Notes: generated by a model from the sequence alone, not told the origin. A stretch of DNA of 64,000 nt from Nematostella vectensis (GCF_932526225.1 NC_064034.1:5940001-6004000), one strand, 5' to 3'; positions 26,901 through 35,676 are shown, counted from the stretch's first letter. Numbers and translations are program-made.

Positions 26901-29900
26901 CATGACGTCACCTTACCTACCCCGAGTACAGACCTGCCATCCATGACGTCACCTTACCTACCCCGAGTACATACCAGCCATCCATGACGTCACTTACTTA
27001 CCCTTGGTATAGACCCGCCATCCATGACGTCGCCTTACCTACCCCGAGTACAGTCCTGCCATCCATGACGTCACCTTACCTACCCTGAGTATAGACCTAC
27101 CATCCATGACGTCACCTTACCTACCCCGAGTACATACCAGCCATCCATGACGTCACTTAACTTACCCTTGGTATAGACCCGCCATCCATGACGTCACTTA
27201 ACTTACCCTTGGTATAGACCCACCATCCTTGACGTCACTTAACTTACCATTGGTATAGACCCGCCATCCTTGACGTCACTTAACTTACCCTTGGTATAGA
27301 CCCGCCATCCTTGACGTCGCTTAACTTACCCTTGGTATAGACCTGCCATCCATGACGTCACTTAACTTACCCTTGGTATAGACCCGCCATCCATGACGTC
27401 ACTTAACTTACCTTTGGTATAGACCCGCCATCCTTGACGTCACTTAACTTACCCTTGGTACAGACCCGCTATCCATGACGTCACTTCTAGCTACCCTGTG
27501 TACATACCTGCCATCAATGACGTCACCTCTACCTACCCTGTGTACATACCTGCCATCCATGACGTCCCTTTACTCACCCTTGGTATAGACCCGCCATCCT
27601 TGACGTCACTTAACTAACCTCGGTATAGACCCGCCATTCATGACGTCACTTAATTTTACCCTTGGTATAGACCCGCCATCCATGACGTCACTTAACTTAC
27701 CATTGGTATAGACCCGCCATCCTTGACGTCACTTAACTTACCCTTGGTATAGACCCGCCATCCTTGACGTCACTTAACTTACCCTTGGTATAGACCCGCC
27801 ATCCATGACGTCACTTAACTTACCCTCGATATAGACCCGCCATCCATGACGTCACTTAGCTTACCCTTGGTATAGACCCGCCATCCTTGACGTCACTTAA
27901 CTTACCCTCGGTATAGACCCGCCATTCATGACGTCACTTAACTTACCCTTGGTATAGACCCGCCATCCATGACGTCACTTAACTTACCCTTGGTATAGAC
28001 CCGCCATCCATGACGACGCTCCACTCGGTTCCAGTGAAGCTGTACTTGATAACGTATCGCGTGACCCACTTGCTTTGAGTGCGGGAACCCTGTGTGGCCA
28101 CTCCTGTGACCGTCTTTACTCCTCCAAGATCAACCTGAAGATACTCAGTGTTGGCTGATGTGGAATTGCACCAAGATGAACCGCCGTACAGTCGGCCAGC
28201 GGATGCCGTGTACGCGCCATCATTGCTTGATGACGTCATCTGTGAGTCAAGGATGTAGCCACGCTCCACTCCGAGTGATGATGCACAAGCTGAAAAGCGA
28301 TTGTTTTGTGAGATATCACATGGACTTTCTTATTAACCTTTTTGTATTATGCTACATTGCGGTACCTGACTGTAATCCGCGGTAATCCAGTCTTGTTGTT
28401 GGGTAATTGTGGTATGCTGTTGGAACAAACCTGATGAATCTGGCCAGTGGCGGGTGAGCGAGCAGTCTTACCACTACAGTTGATTGGTAAACATTTCCAG
28501 TAAACACCTGTAAAACACTTTGTAAGCGTTTGTCGTTAAAGTTTGTGTTTTTATGCTATTTTTTTAAACGAAACCAATCAAATTTTTTGTCACAGATTCT
28601 TTTCGCAGAAACGCCATCGAGGAAATTTCATTATGATTGGATGAGAGCGTGACATTCAAAAAAGCGAAAAAAAATGACTTTTCTAATATGGTTGTAATAC
28701 CCTAATAAGGAATTGACCGAGCGAGCAGGAAAAACGATGTTTTTTTTTTATAGAAGTGTTCGATATGTATTAGAATCAATTCAAAACATCAATAACATAA
28801 GGAGGATAAATGAATCAGCAGACACTCACCCTCTGTACACCAGACTCAATGTATGGCGTCCAACTGATATTATTGACAGAATGCGCGATAGCGTACTGCT
28901 TGGTCCACTCCCAGTGGCTGTAGGCCCCTTGAGAGGCCACAGAGCACACGCGCCACAGACCTCCCAGGTCAACTTGGAGATATGTATTGTCTCTATCGGC
29001 AGCTTTTGGTGTCCAAGCCTTTGATGTTTGTAGTCTTGCGTACCAGGGATAGTAGCCGCTACTATACCATGAATTGCTGGTGAAGCGATGATCAGGAATC
29101 ATATTTGTGCTCTGAAGGCCGACTGCGCGAGACTGACAATCTGATAAAAGGTTGCCATGGTAATTTTGCTTTTATTTGTTTATAAACGACACGAAAATGC
29201 GGTCTGGCGCGAGATTTTCTTAAACACAGTACCTGATCCCAGTCGGTGACCGTACAGCTCCAACCGTAGACACTTTGACCCAGTCTCCGAAATTGGCACC
29301 ACGCGGACGTATCTGGCGGCGGGGGCTTGGTACAGTACTTGACGCACGATCGAGTTTCTGTCGTAATTACCGTTGAACTTCTATATGAAGAATATCAATT
29401 TTTAATAATCCATGCTTACCATGGTAATATACAGCACAATATTTCTAGAATAGCAGTTACTGTCTTACCCTAGTGGTGTTATTTTCTCTATAACTTGTCC
29501 AGTTTGCTCCTGAAGCACGGGTGGCCTAGTGTGTTAGCGCGTCGGCCTCTCACCGCTGTGGCCCAGGTTCGAATCCTGGCTCAAACTGGGGATTTTTCCG
29601 GGTTCCTGCCTTGAATCGAATTTGTCACAAGTGAGTTGAAGTTATTCTCCCGTGTTTCCAGTCTTCTCGGATAAGGACACTAAACCGGAGGTCCCGTCTC
29701 TTCAAGCTGTACTACACTGAACCTGAACCGAAGGGACGTAAAAGAACCACTGGGGACGTAATAAACCCTCTGGCAGTGACCACCCCCAGTGACAGTGCTT
29801 ACTAACCCAGCCAACAATCCTCAAATGTGAGGGGCAGGCTGTAATTGGTAAATAAATAAATAAATATCATCCGAGTAATCAATCCGATAAGTCTGTACCC

Positions 29901-32900
29901 ACTGGTCAGCGGACGGATCTCCTTGTGTAGCTACGGCGCAGATCATGTGACTTGATCCAAGATCCACCTGCAGGTATGGCGAGACGTCACCTGAGCCCGC
30001 ACACCATGCACCGCTTGTAGTGCCCAGTCTTGCGCGTACGGCATTTGCGTTGTTTGATGAGGCGGTGATACTTGCGCTAGGTACGCGATTGTCACCGAGT
30101 CCTAGAGCCAGATTCTCACACGCTACGGAGATGGATAAAAAAGAAAATGTTCATGCTCTTTCCCTTCTATGCTATCTCATAATTTGTGTTTGTCTATCAA
30201 CAAGGACCTTTGATGTCTTCAAAACTGATTTTTGGATAACTTTGGATAACTCGTTTTGGTCTTGTTTTAATGCAAAAACAATAGGTACTTTTAAAACTCG
30301 GCTGCTTAATGGAGTTTCCCTATATTAAAAACTTATTAAAGTTGATGTTAGAAATTTATACGCTAGCACGCGTTCGTGTTGCAATTCGCCGATTTGAGAT
30401 ACGGCTGCTCAATAGAGTTTCACATTATATCTTGATATATTTTTCCCATAAATATGGTGCTATGGTGCTGTTGCTTTTATGCTATCTGAAGCACAGAAAT
30501 ATGTTTTAACTGTAAACTCTCATCAGCTCCACAAAATAATATCTGTAGATCAATAATACGCACTATCTGTAGATGTTTTTGCTTGCGTACTCATTACTTA
30601 TATAATACATCATGTGTTTCAAGTATACGTAATTGTGTTACTCACAGCATTCGATGTCTCCAAACAGGTCTGCTCGTAAACAGATTGCGCTATTCCAGGT
30701 CAGCGGCCTGATTCTGACGTAGCACGCTCTGATTGGATGACTGAGCCAATTGATCATCGCAAGATTCTTGTTGACGTTACCCGTGAAGCTCTGCACAAAC
30801 GAAAGCGACACGATTTTAGCAATGTGAAACATAGTGTATATTAAATCTCAAAGAATTTATAGGAACCTATAACCCTATTCAGACTGGGGGGAGGGGGCTC
30901 TTTAAAATCTTAAAATCTATCTGCGAAAGTTTTGATGCCATTGACATTTCGAGGAGACGCTCCATGTTACCATGGCAACCGTTTTTTTCACACATAGGTT
31001 TCCCAAAAACTAAAAAGTAGTGATTTTTTTATATTTTGGTCCTGTTTCAAGATTTTAGAGCCTCTTTTGACTTTATAAATTTAGTTAGGCATAAGTTTGT
31101 TTTGACAAGTTTCACAACAGCGCTAGAATGTTTTTACCTCGGATATTTGGGGGGAGGGGTGGCTAAATTTTGCCCTGCTGTTGCTAGAAATGTCCCTAGA
31201 TTTACTAGATGACACTTTAAAAGCTAATATTATGCAGTTATCATTACTATGAGCAGTAATACATGCATTCAATTTTTTTTCTTGTAAGAATTACAGTTTT
31301 TTTTTTGCAAAAATCATAAGAACCCAAGATGGCCTTTTTGCCTTGTAAAGCCGTTAAAAGGTTGATTTTGACATATCTAAATAATGGAAAGTAATTTCAA
31401 CCCGATATTTGATAATTTGGGCAATATTTGAAAGAATATCTAGACATCGTATTTATTACGTCATTGTGACGTCATTATTGATTCGACCACACCCAACATA
31501 GGGTGTGGCGATTCTTCGCACGTTGATGATTATTGTCTGTAAGTTTGATGGTCATAGCCCAAGCGGTTCATGAAATACGGAGGGGGGGGGGGCTTTTAGC
31601 CACACACCCCCCCTACAGTCACAGACAGCTCAAAATAGCCAAGTCGGAATAAGGTTATTCAACACATACAGATTAACTTACGAAGTCATTGCTGGTGGCG
31701 TTATCATAAGTAAGCCATCGTGTCCCATCACCACTGTACTGAAGGTTATAAGTCTTGACCCACTTGTTCTCCCCAGGGTACCCCTGTGTGGCTACTCCTG
31801 AGACCGTCCTCACCCCTCCCAGGTCAACCTGAAGATACTCAGAGACGGACGATGACGTACTGCACCAAGATGAGCCGCCATACAGACGGCCAGCGGACGC
31901 TGAACCCGATGACGCCGACATTGCTGAGTCTGGGATGACGTCATCAATCAGACCAAGCGACGACTTGCACACTATATTAGCGAGAATCCATAAGTGTAAC
32001 TGACGGTCTTTAGATATTTAAAATCCTGTCCAGTTAATGCTCTGATGATAATGCTTGTCATTGCAGCTTAGTAATGAAAGTGGGATGGTATACATACAAT
32101 GCGATCGAAGGCATGGGAAGGTAGCTCAGACTTTGGCTTTCTTTGCGCTTGGCATTCTAGATCTTCCCCGTGACCCAGGCCTAGACTAATAAAAAGGTAG
32201 CTGCTAAATCACCCAAACCCATGGCACTGACAGCGGTTTCTGTTTATCATCAGGCGGGCGAAATAGTGTAGTACGTTCATCGCGGAAAAGCCTCAGCTAT
32301 AAAAATCCACAATATAACGACTTGGAGTTGGTTCTACTTAAACATACCGTCGGGCCTAGTACCATACGCCTCCACTCGCATCGTCGGATCTCTTTGACTA
32401 GTAAGAGGTACAAACCGGATGAACCGCGCCATGGTTGGAACCGCGAGGGTGTTTTTGACGACTGTCGTTCCGTCCGTGTTACCAATGAATACCTGGGGAT
32501 ACATATGTGTAACATCATTTTGGAACAGCAAAATGATGCGTGATTTCATAATAATACCCCGGCCTGGTCCATTTAGGTTTGTCCTTTGAGTCTAGCTTAA
32601 TTTGTCATAAAAAAAATAACATGCGTGGCCGAAGGGTATCCGGAGGATTGACCGATGTTGAAATCCTTCACCCTACCTTGTCAACCCCAGCACTCTCTTG
32701 ATATGTGGACCATGCTTTGTTTTCCATGGAAAACCCAACTTTGTATGAAGTCACCCACTCATATTTGCCGCCAAGCCCGTTTCCCTGTGTAGCCACAGCG
32801 CACACCACGAACACGGAGTTCAGGTCGATCTGGAGATAGCCGCTAGTATCACGTCCTTTGCGACACCATCCAGGCGAACCGTTAAGTCGAGCATAGCGTG

Positions 32901-34613
32901 CTCCATAATTAGGGCTGTATTCACTTGAAGCTGAAAATCTGTTATCAGGTATCACGTGACTATCGCTAATGCCAACCGCTTGACTTGAGCAACCAGCTTC
33001 CGCACAAACTGAAAGAACTAGGAAAAACAAATTTCCATATTTTTAGTGGACCTCGTCCTCTATGCGCGCCACAAACTGATACAACTAGGAAAAAATAAAC
33101 CACGTTTTTAAAAATGTGTGAGTGGACCTCGTCCTCTAGCGCGCCACAAACTGATACAACTAAGAAAAAATAAATCACGTTTTTAAAAATGTGTGAGTGG
33201 ACCTCGCCCTCTATGCGCGCCACAAACTGAAACAACTAGGAAAAAATAAACCACGTTTTTAAAAATTTGTGAGTGGACCTCGTCCTCTATGCGCGCCACA
33301 AACTGAAACAACTAGGAAAAACAAATTTCTATATTTTTAGTGGACCTCCGTCCTTTTGCACGCCACAGACTTCTCAATGCTCAAACACAAAACATGTTCG
33401 AATAACCGCGGCCAAAAGAGTGCCGGCTAAAAGGCTATAGACATTACAAGCAATTTTTACTTGGCTTATTTGAAACCAAACCGAGCACACGATATGGATG
33501 TGAAGATTGTTAACAAAGCCAAAATGCGCAAAAGTGCCAACAAAAAAGCAAAAAAGGTATGTACACTATCACTCCATCATCGTCTCTCTGAACTGGAGGA
33601 TAGCCCCCCTCCCCCCCTTCCCCCTCAGCGAGCGACACCAACCTAAATATGCCTGCTGGAAGATATTGTCCCCGGAACTTACAGCACAATTCGTTGTTGC
33701 GCGACCTCGGCACATACAAAATCCTTGTCTCGTTAGGGAATAACGCGCAGTCAGACACAAGCTTTGGGGGCGGTTTGTCGTGTTTTGATTGTTTGGTTTG
33801 ATTGACTACGCGCTATTTCCAAAAAAAGAAAGGAATTTTCAATTCTGGGAGGTCGCGCAACAACGAATTTGGCTATAAAGGTTTTAAATGATAATGCCCA
33901 TACACAAAATTAGACTGTATATGTGAATCGCACAATAGATGCTCGCGGAGTCAAACATTCATGCGGGACCCGTTATTGCTCAGGGTGGAATTCAAAACAA
34001 CTGCTCAGAGTGGAATTCAAAAGAGATTTTTTTACCTTTTCCATACAGTGTGGCATTGGGCAAATGCTGATTTTACCCCCCCCCCCCCCCCCACCCGATA
34101 ATTTTCTTCGCTGCAATTCCTTCTTCTAGACCTTGTCGAACTCCAATAGGCCATTGCGAACTCCAAAGGCCATTGCGAGGAATTCATATGTGGTAGTGCG
34201 AAGAAGAACGTCATAAATTGGAATTTAAAAGTTAAAACTTTTTTAAACGTTTTAGGCAGCTGATGCATGCTTAAAACTCGCAATTAAATAGATCTACAAA
34301 GAGATATTTAACCAATAACAAGGAAAGAAGACGTCTCTCCGTATTCTGATTGCGGCAAATAGCAGTTCGGTAAAAACAGTAACCACCAGAGAAAGCGCTG
34401 TGCCTCGAGATCGAAAGTGAACATTATGTTTATGATTCTTTACGATGCTTTTCAACGCTTGCGACGCTATTGGACCTGATGTCACTAGATTATGTGTTAT
34501 TACAATAAACAAGGTTTACATCGGAGGTCTTGTCGCGGCTTACCTGTGATTGTTTGTAGCAGAAGGATGGCGAAAGCTACCCGGAAATAGAAAGAGAGTG
34601 CTTGCACCTCCAT
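7016..34613 (-). CDS. F5/8C-Ig-FN3 receptor-type protein tyrosine phosphatase, copy 2 (full span, two lesions)
   Basis: The complete middle copy. Forty-two coding exons run from ATG at 34613 to TGA at 7016, and their phases chain perfectly to about 2,297 residues if a SINE in exon 6 is removed and one missing base in exon 19 is restored. Order with rough residues: signal peptide 1-23; five F5/8C domains 24-776; Ig 777-889; FN3 1-7, 890-1601; membrane helix about 1630-1655; PTP D1 1700-2031; PTP D2 2032-2297. Single-pass plasma-membrane receptor with a large adhesive ectodomain, by analogy with type IIB receptor phosphatases (MAM-Ig-FN3), with discoidin domains in place of MAM. As read, exon 6 has an early stop inside the SINE and exon 19 is frameshifted. 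Both lie in phase 1-1 modules, so skipping each module would restore a protein. Otherwise it is a young pseudogene. Confidence 0.85.
7167..7230 (+). repeat. GAT/GAC microsatellite in the last intron of copy 2
   Basis: A run of GATGATGAC and GAC triplets followed by GGTGGT-like triplets. The matching stretch in copy 3 (about 36988-37068) differs in triplet number. Confidence 0.7.
9400..12411 (-). CDS. Copy 2 PTP domain D1 (membrane-proximal), nine exons
   Basis: Exons 12278-12411, 11591-11678, 11429-11505, 11229-11268, 10750-10847, 10253-10369, 9948-10102, 9693-9828 and 9400-9549. Landmarks in order: [28 protein letters not shown] (pTyr loop); [58 protein letters not shown] (WPD loop, Asp present); [13 protein letters not shown] (signature, spanning two exons); [11 protein letters not shown] (Q loop). 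The nucleophile Cys and the binding Arg are present, but the Gly just before Arg is Glu, also in copy 3. In known PTPs this Gly belongs to the phosphate-binding loop, so activity may be reduced or lost. The frame is open in this copy. Confidence 0.92.
10370..12277 (-). other. Introns of the copy 2 D1 region
   Basis: The longer non-coding gaps are 10370-10749, 10848-11228 and 11679-12277. They align closely with copy 3 (for example 41502-42100 for the last). Apart from short A, C and AAAG runs I see nothing in them. Confidence 0.6.
12603..13255 (-). CDS. Copy 2 transmembrane helix and juxtamembrane exons
   Basis: Three exons. Exon 13213-13255 (43 nt) codes [14 protein letters not shown]; it is short and the least certain. 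Exon 13006-13132 codes [14 protein letters not shown], then a membrane helix from [16 protein letters not shown] to VAAVVLFIR. Exon 12603-12727 codes a basic stop-transfer RRRNDN and the cytoplasmic stretch [14 protein letters not shown]...NQQGAA before PTP D1. Phases 0-1, 1-2 and 2-1 fit their neighbours. Confidence 0.8.
13609..14408 (-). CDS. Copy 2 FN3 domain 7, divergent membrane-proximal module, two exons
   Basis: Exon 14318-14408 codes [14 protein letters not shown] and [14 protein letters not shown]. Exon 13609-13882 codes [39 protein letters not shown] and [15 protein letters not shown]. The YYIAAE..., IGDG... and VYIRAMT pattern is that of the long last FN3 domain next to the membrane in receptor phosphatases. 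The donor after LNEE is GTAATG; it is mutated in copy 3. Confidence 0.8.
14485..15181 (-). CDS. Copy 2 FN3 domain 6, two exons
   Basis: Exon 15081-15181 (101 nt, phase 1-0) codes [15 protein letters not shown] and [17 protein letters not shown]. Exon 14485-14677 (193 nt, phase 0-1) continues [32 protein letters not shown] and [11 protein letters not shown]. The joined sequence gives a normal FN3 C strand. The first exon has been lost from copy 3. Confidence 0.88.
15245..15735 (-). repeat. 72-bp minisatellite R3, copy 2 (exon end + splice donor)
   Basis: About six units. On the coding strand each holds CAATACACGCTACTGACAT, copying the last bases of the FN3-5 exon, then CCC-GTATGT, its donor. 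The unit is exactly 24 codons and the nearest units stay open in the exon frame. Confidence 0.92.
15712..16010 (-). CDS. Copy 2 FN3 domain 5, frameshifted
   Basis: The exon codes [26 protein letters not shown] and [10 protein letters not shown] in one frame and [29 protein letters not shown] and PQYTLQTS in another. Copy 3 has one extra G at 54761-54763 (TTGAGGGACT against TTGAGGACT near 15838-15845 here) and is open throughout. So a single base has been lost in copy 2, or the base call is wrong. The exon would be 300 nt, phase 1-1, and could be skipped in frame. Confidence 0.85.
16215..16968. repeat. 19-bp minisatellite R4, copy 2
   Basis: About 39 head-to-tail units of GAGATCAAGACCGGTATCT and variants (ACCCGGC for ACCGGT), in the intron between FN3 domains 4 and 5. 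Unlike R1-R3 the unit has no match to the nearby exon ends. Confidence 0.92.
17135..17842 (-). CDS. Copy 2 FN3 domain 4, two exons
   Basis: Exon 17772-17842 codes [10 protein letters not shown] and SVDLAWT. Exon 17135-17357 codes [34 protein letters not shown] and [15 protein letters not shown]. Phases 1-0 and 0-1. Both exons are absent from copy 3. Confidence 0.9.
18072..18362 (-). CDS. Copy 2 FN3 domain 3
   Basis: One 291-nt exon, phase 1-1. It codes [50 protein letters not shown] and [15 protein letters not shown], a clear FN3. This exon is absent from copy 3. Confidence 0.92.
18618..22074 (-). repeat. 66-bp minisatellite R2, copy 2 (exon end + splice donor)
   Basis: About 52 units, mostly 66 bp (some 64 or 60). 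On the coding strand each unit runs from ACACTAAGTACAT through AGTGACGCGCGTATTG and ACCTGGGAGGACG to GTGAGT, so it repeats the last part of the exon at 22014 together with its donor. In the exon frame, reading through the first donor meets TAA at once. Confidence 0.94.
22014..22657 (-). CDS. Copy 2 FN3 domain 2, two exons
   Basis: Exon 22584-22657 codes [10 protein letters not shown] and IQIQWT. Exon 22014-22251 codes [31 protein letters not shown] and ends [10 protein letters not shown]. The donor at 22013-22008 is the first of about 50 copies: the last 60 bases of this exon plus GTGAGT form the unit of the adjoining 66-bp array. Confidence 0.88.
22889..23167 (-). CDS. Copy 2 FN3 domain 1
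   Basis: One 279-nt exon, phase 1-1. It codes [49 protein letters not shown] and [13 protein letters not shown], the usual FN3 spacing of core Trp-like, Tyr and Leu positions. Confidence 0.88.
23235..23573 (-). CDS. Copy 2 Ig-like domain exon
   Basis: A single 339-nt exon, phase 1-1. It codes [14 protein letters not shown] (strand B Cys), DFKWYKND (core Trp) and [11 protein letters not shown] (strand F Cys), then two more Cys in [13 protein letters not shown] that could form an extra bridge. The Ig domain sits between the discoidin and FN3 blocks, as it follows the MAM domain in type IIB receptor phosphatases. Confidence 0.82.
23810..28289 (-). CDS. Copy 2 F5/8C domain 5, two exons split by the 41-bp minisatellite
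   Basis: Exon 27988-28289 codes [45 protein letters not shown] and ends DGGSIPR. Exon 23810-23954 codes [20 protein letters not shown] and [11 protein letters not shown]. The 4-kb intron between them is almost wholly a tandem array whose unit copies the end of the first exon and its donor. Reading past the true donor meets a stop in the first repeat. Confidence 0.9.
24005..28015 (-). repeat. 41-bp minisatellite R1, copy 2 (exon end + splice donor + CRE)
   Basis: About 95-100 units of 37-42 bp. On the coding strand each unit holds ATGGATGGCGGGTCTAT-like sequence identical to the last 27 bases of the exon at 27988, then GGTAAG (a 5' splice donor) and TGACGTCA. Subfamilies differ in the donor context (CCAAGGGTAAG, CTCGGGGTAGG, CACAGGGTAGG). 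Two higher-order copies about 2,186 bases apart can be traced (for example near 25271 and 27457). Confidence 0.93.
28366..29140 (-). CDS. Copy 2 F5/8C domain 4, two exons
   Basis: Exon 28830-29140 codes [36 protein letters not shown] and [13 protein letters not shown]. Exon 28366-28507 codes [19 protein letters not shown] and [10 protein letters not shown]. Both are open with canonical splice sites. Confidence 0.92.
29233..30122 (-). CDS. Copy 2 F5/8C domain 3, interrupted by a SINE
   Basis: Exon 29469-30122 codes [48 protein letters not shown] and YRIDYSDD. The frame then enters the SINE at about 29866 and stops after about 15 more codons. On the far side it resumes with ANW and the exon end NNTTR. 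Exon 29233-29380, intact, codes the closing half with ARYVRVVPI and CLRLELYG. Removing both exons together (299 + 148 nt without the insert) keeps the frame, because the flanking introns are both phase 1. Confidence 0.88.
29511..29866 (+). mobile_element. tRNA-Glu-derived SINE inserted in a coding exon
   Basis: The roughly 356-bp insert has a tRNA-like head: an A-box-like GGCCTAGTGTG near 29524, a GCCTCTCACCGC stretch that matches the anticodon arm of tRNA-Glu, and a perfect B box GGTTCGAATCC near 29569. An unrelated body follows, ending in a (TAAA)n tail at 29849-29864. It is absent from copy 1 at the same place (about 843), so insertion followed or is unique to this copy. I cannot find a clear target-site duplication; a few exon bases seem changed at the left edge. 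It lies antisense to the gene. Confidence 0.85.
30646..31971 (-). CDS. Copy 2 F5/8C domain 2, two exons
   Basis: Exon 31682-31971 codes [43 protein letters not shown]. Exon 30646-30790 codes [18 protein letters not shown] and [12 protein letters not shown]. Phases are 1-0 and 0-1. The 891-base intron between them holds no recognisable feature. Confidence 0.92.
32348..33008 (-). CDS. Copy 2 F5/8C domain 1, two exons
   Basis: Exon 32677-33008 codes [43 protein letters not shown] and [10 protein letters not shown]. Exon 32348-32492 codes [17 protein letters not shown] and [11 protein letters not shown]. Both are open. The acceptor of the first exon (33010-33009) has been copied four more times upstream, at 33075-33330. 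Confidence 0.92.
33009..33335 (-). repeat. 76-bp repeat of the exon 2 acceptor, copy 2
   Basis: Four extra units of about 75-76 bp lie directly upstream of exon 2. On the coding strand each has a pyrimidine tract, TTCCTAGTTGTATCAG or a close variant, and then TTTGTG, which is the start of exon 2. CACAAACTG on the plus strand recurs at about 33070, 33145, 33221 and 33297. Copy 1 has a single acceptor here. The spacing is not a multiple of three, so using a decoy would change the frame. Confidence 0.88.
33385..34130. other. About 750-bp insertion in intron 1 of copy 2
   Basis: Copy 1 passes from CAATGCTCAAAC (about 4314-4325) to TTGTCGAACTCC (about 4332) with almost nothing between; copy 2 has about 750 bases there. 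The insert includes inverted segments TTCGTTGTTGCGCGACCT (about 33690) and its complement (about 33851), and a C run at about 34076-34092. I do not recognise an element family. Confidence 0.6.
34544..34613 (-). CDS. Copy 2 exon 1, signal peptide
   Basis: ATG at 34613-34611, 23 codons plus one base, then a GTAAG donor. The peptide starts [10 protein letters not shown] with core FAILLL and ends QTIT. It joins exon 2 in phase 1 to give V-C-A-E-A-G-C. Confidence 0.85.
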
Positions 34614-34786
34614 CTTTACCAGACGATCATGTCTCGTCGCTATCGGCATGCGTAATCAAGTTAATTCAAAGTCACGCAATATGATTTACAGTGTAATTCG
34701 AGAAGCCGCGTCTTTAAACCAGTCACCTCTGTTGATACATTGACTACAATGGTTCCAGAGCCTCGAACGTCTCTCTATTTAGTGGC

Positions 34787-35577
34787 CCGCGAGGTTTAGA
34801 CGAGGCTCTGGCCTCTCGAAGCGCTATTTCGACTTCTGCTAGGTTCAGAATCTGAACTTGGTCGCTGATTGGCCAATTGACGCGTAGTAATGGGAACCAA
34901 GAAATTCTGACAGTTTTCTATTGTATTTTCGTTTTAAGTTCAAAAGGTCAAAACCCGTTTTAATTATTGTTGTTCGCAATAACAAACATCTAAACGAACG
35001 AAGTAGAGGAGCAAAATATTATTTTGATCGCAATTTTCATAGTGCTTTGCAGTCCGAATTAGTTACAGGATTTACCAGTATTAAAAATGTAAAGTCTGTT
35101 CAAGAGGAGTCTCTTTTTACGAGTTAATAAAGCGCCGAGATGTCTTCTCTGTGCTGACGTTTAAGCTGATTTTCCAGCTTATTCCCGGCGTTTGCTCTCG
35201 CCTCAACGATAGTGGATTAAACTCTCAAACTCTTAAAATCTCAAGCAAGCGATTGTACTGGTCATTTTGCCCCTTAACTGCCAGCTTGAAGCGCCTCCCC
35301 GATAAAATGCTGTATTCCCCATCTCCTATGCGCAGATTCTTGTCACTAACTCTACAGCAATGATCCCATGGGTTTTCAGATAAATGTTGCTGTTTTCAAA
35401 TCAGGTTTTCATGCGCTTTTCATACCCGTGAATTCAATTCCCTAGCGAAGAGATGTTTACATCCAAGTTAGCACCACGTGAAACTGACACAAGCTTATCG
35501 AAAAACGTTAACATGGAAGTGAGGCAGAAGTCGAAATGGCGCTTCGAGAGGCCAGAGCCTCGTCTCAACCTCGGAGG
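34787..35577. mobile_element. Inverted-repeat element (MITE-like) upstream of copy 2
   Basis: Arms of about 50 bases at about 34787-34840 and 35524-35577 share GACGAGGCTCTGGCCTC and TTTCGACTTCTGC in opposite orientation. The inside shows no recognisable protein. It is at the same place as the element at 4963-5751. Confidence 0.6.
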
Positions 35578-35650
35578 GTCTATCAAATCAAATACAATGC
35601 ATCGATATTAGTAAACTAAAAGTGATGCATTAGTCCCAGTAGCGGATCTA

Positions 35651-35676
35651 GGGGGGGGGGGGGGGGGGGGGGGGGG
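35651..35676 (+). repeat. Poly-G tract, 26 bases
   Basis: An uninterrupted G run in the spacer, three bases longer than its counterpart at 5826-5848. Confidence 0.9.

Noticed and set aside
24005-28015. Regular short repeats that could suggest a CRISPR array
   Set aside because: Units are head to tail with no unique spacers, no cas genes are present, and the DNA is clearly animal with spliced genes.
29516-29592. A free tRNA-Glu gene
   Set aside because: The tRNA-like part is the head of a SINE with a body and (TAAA)n tail; the acceptor stem does not close and it interrupts a coding exon.
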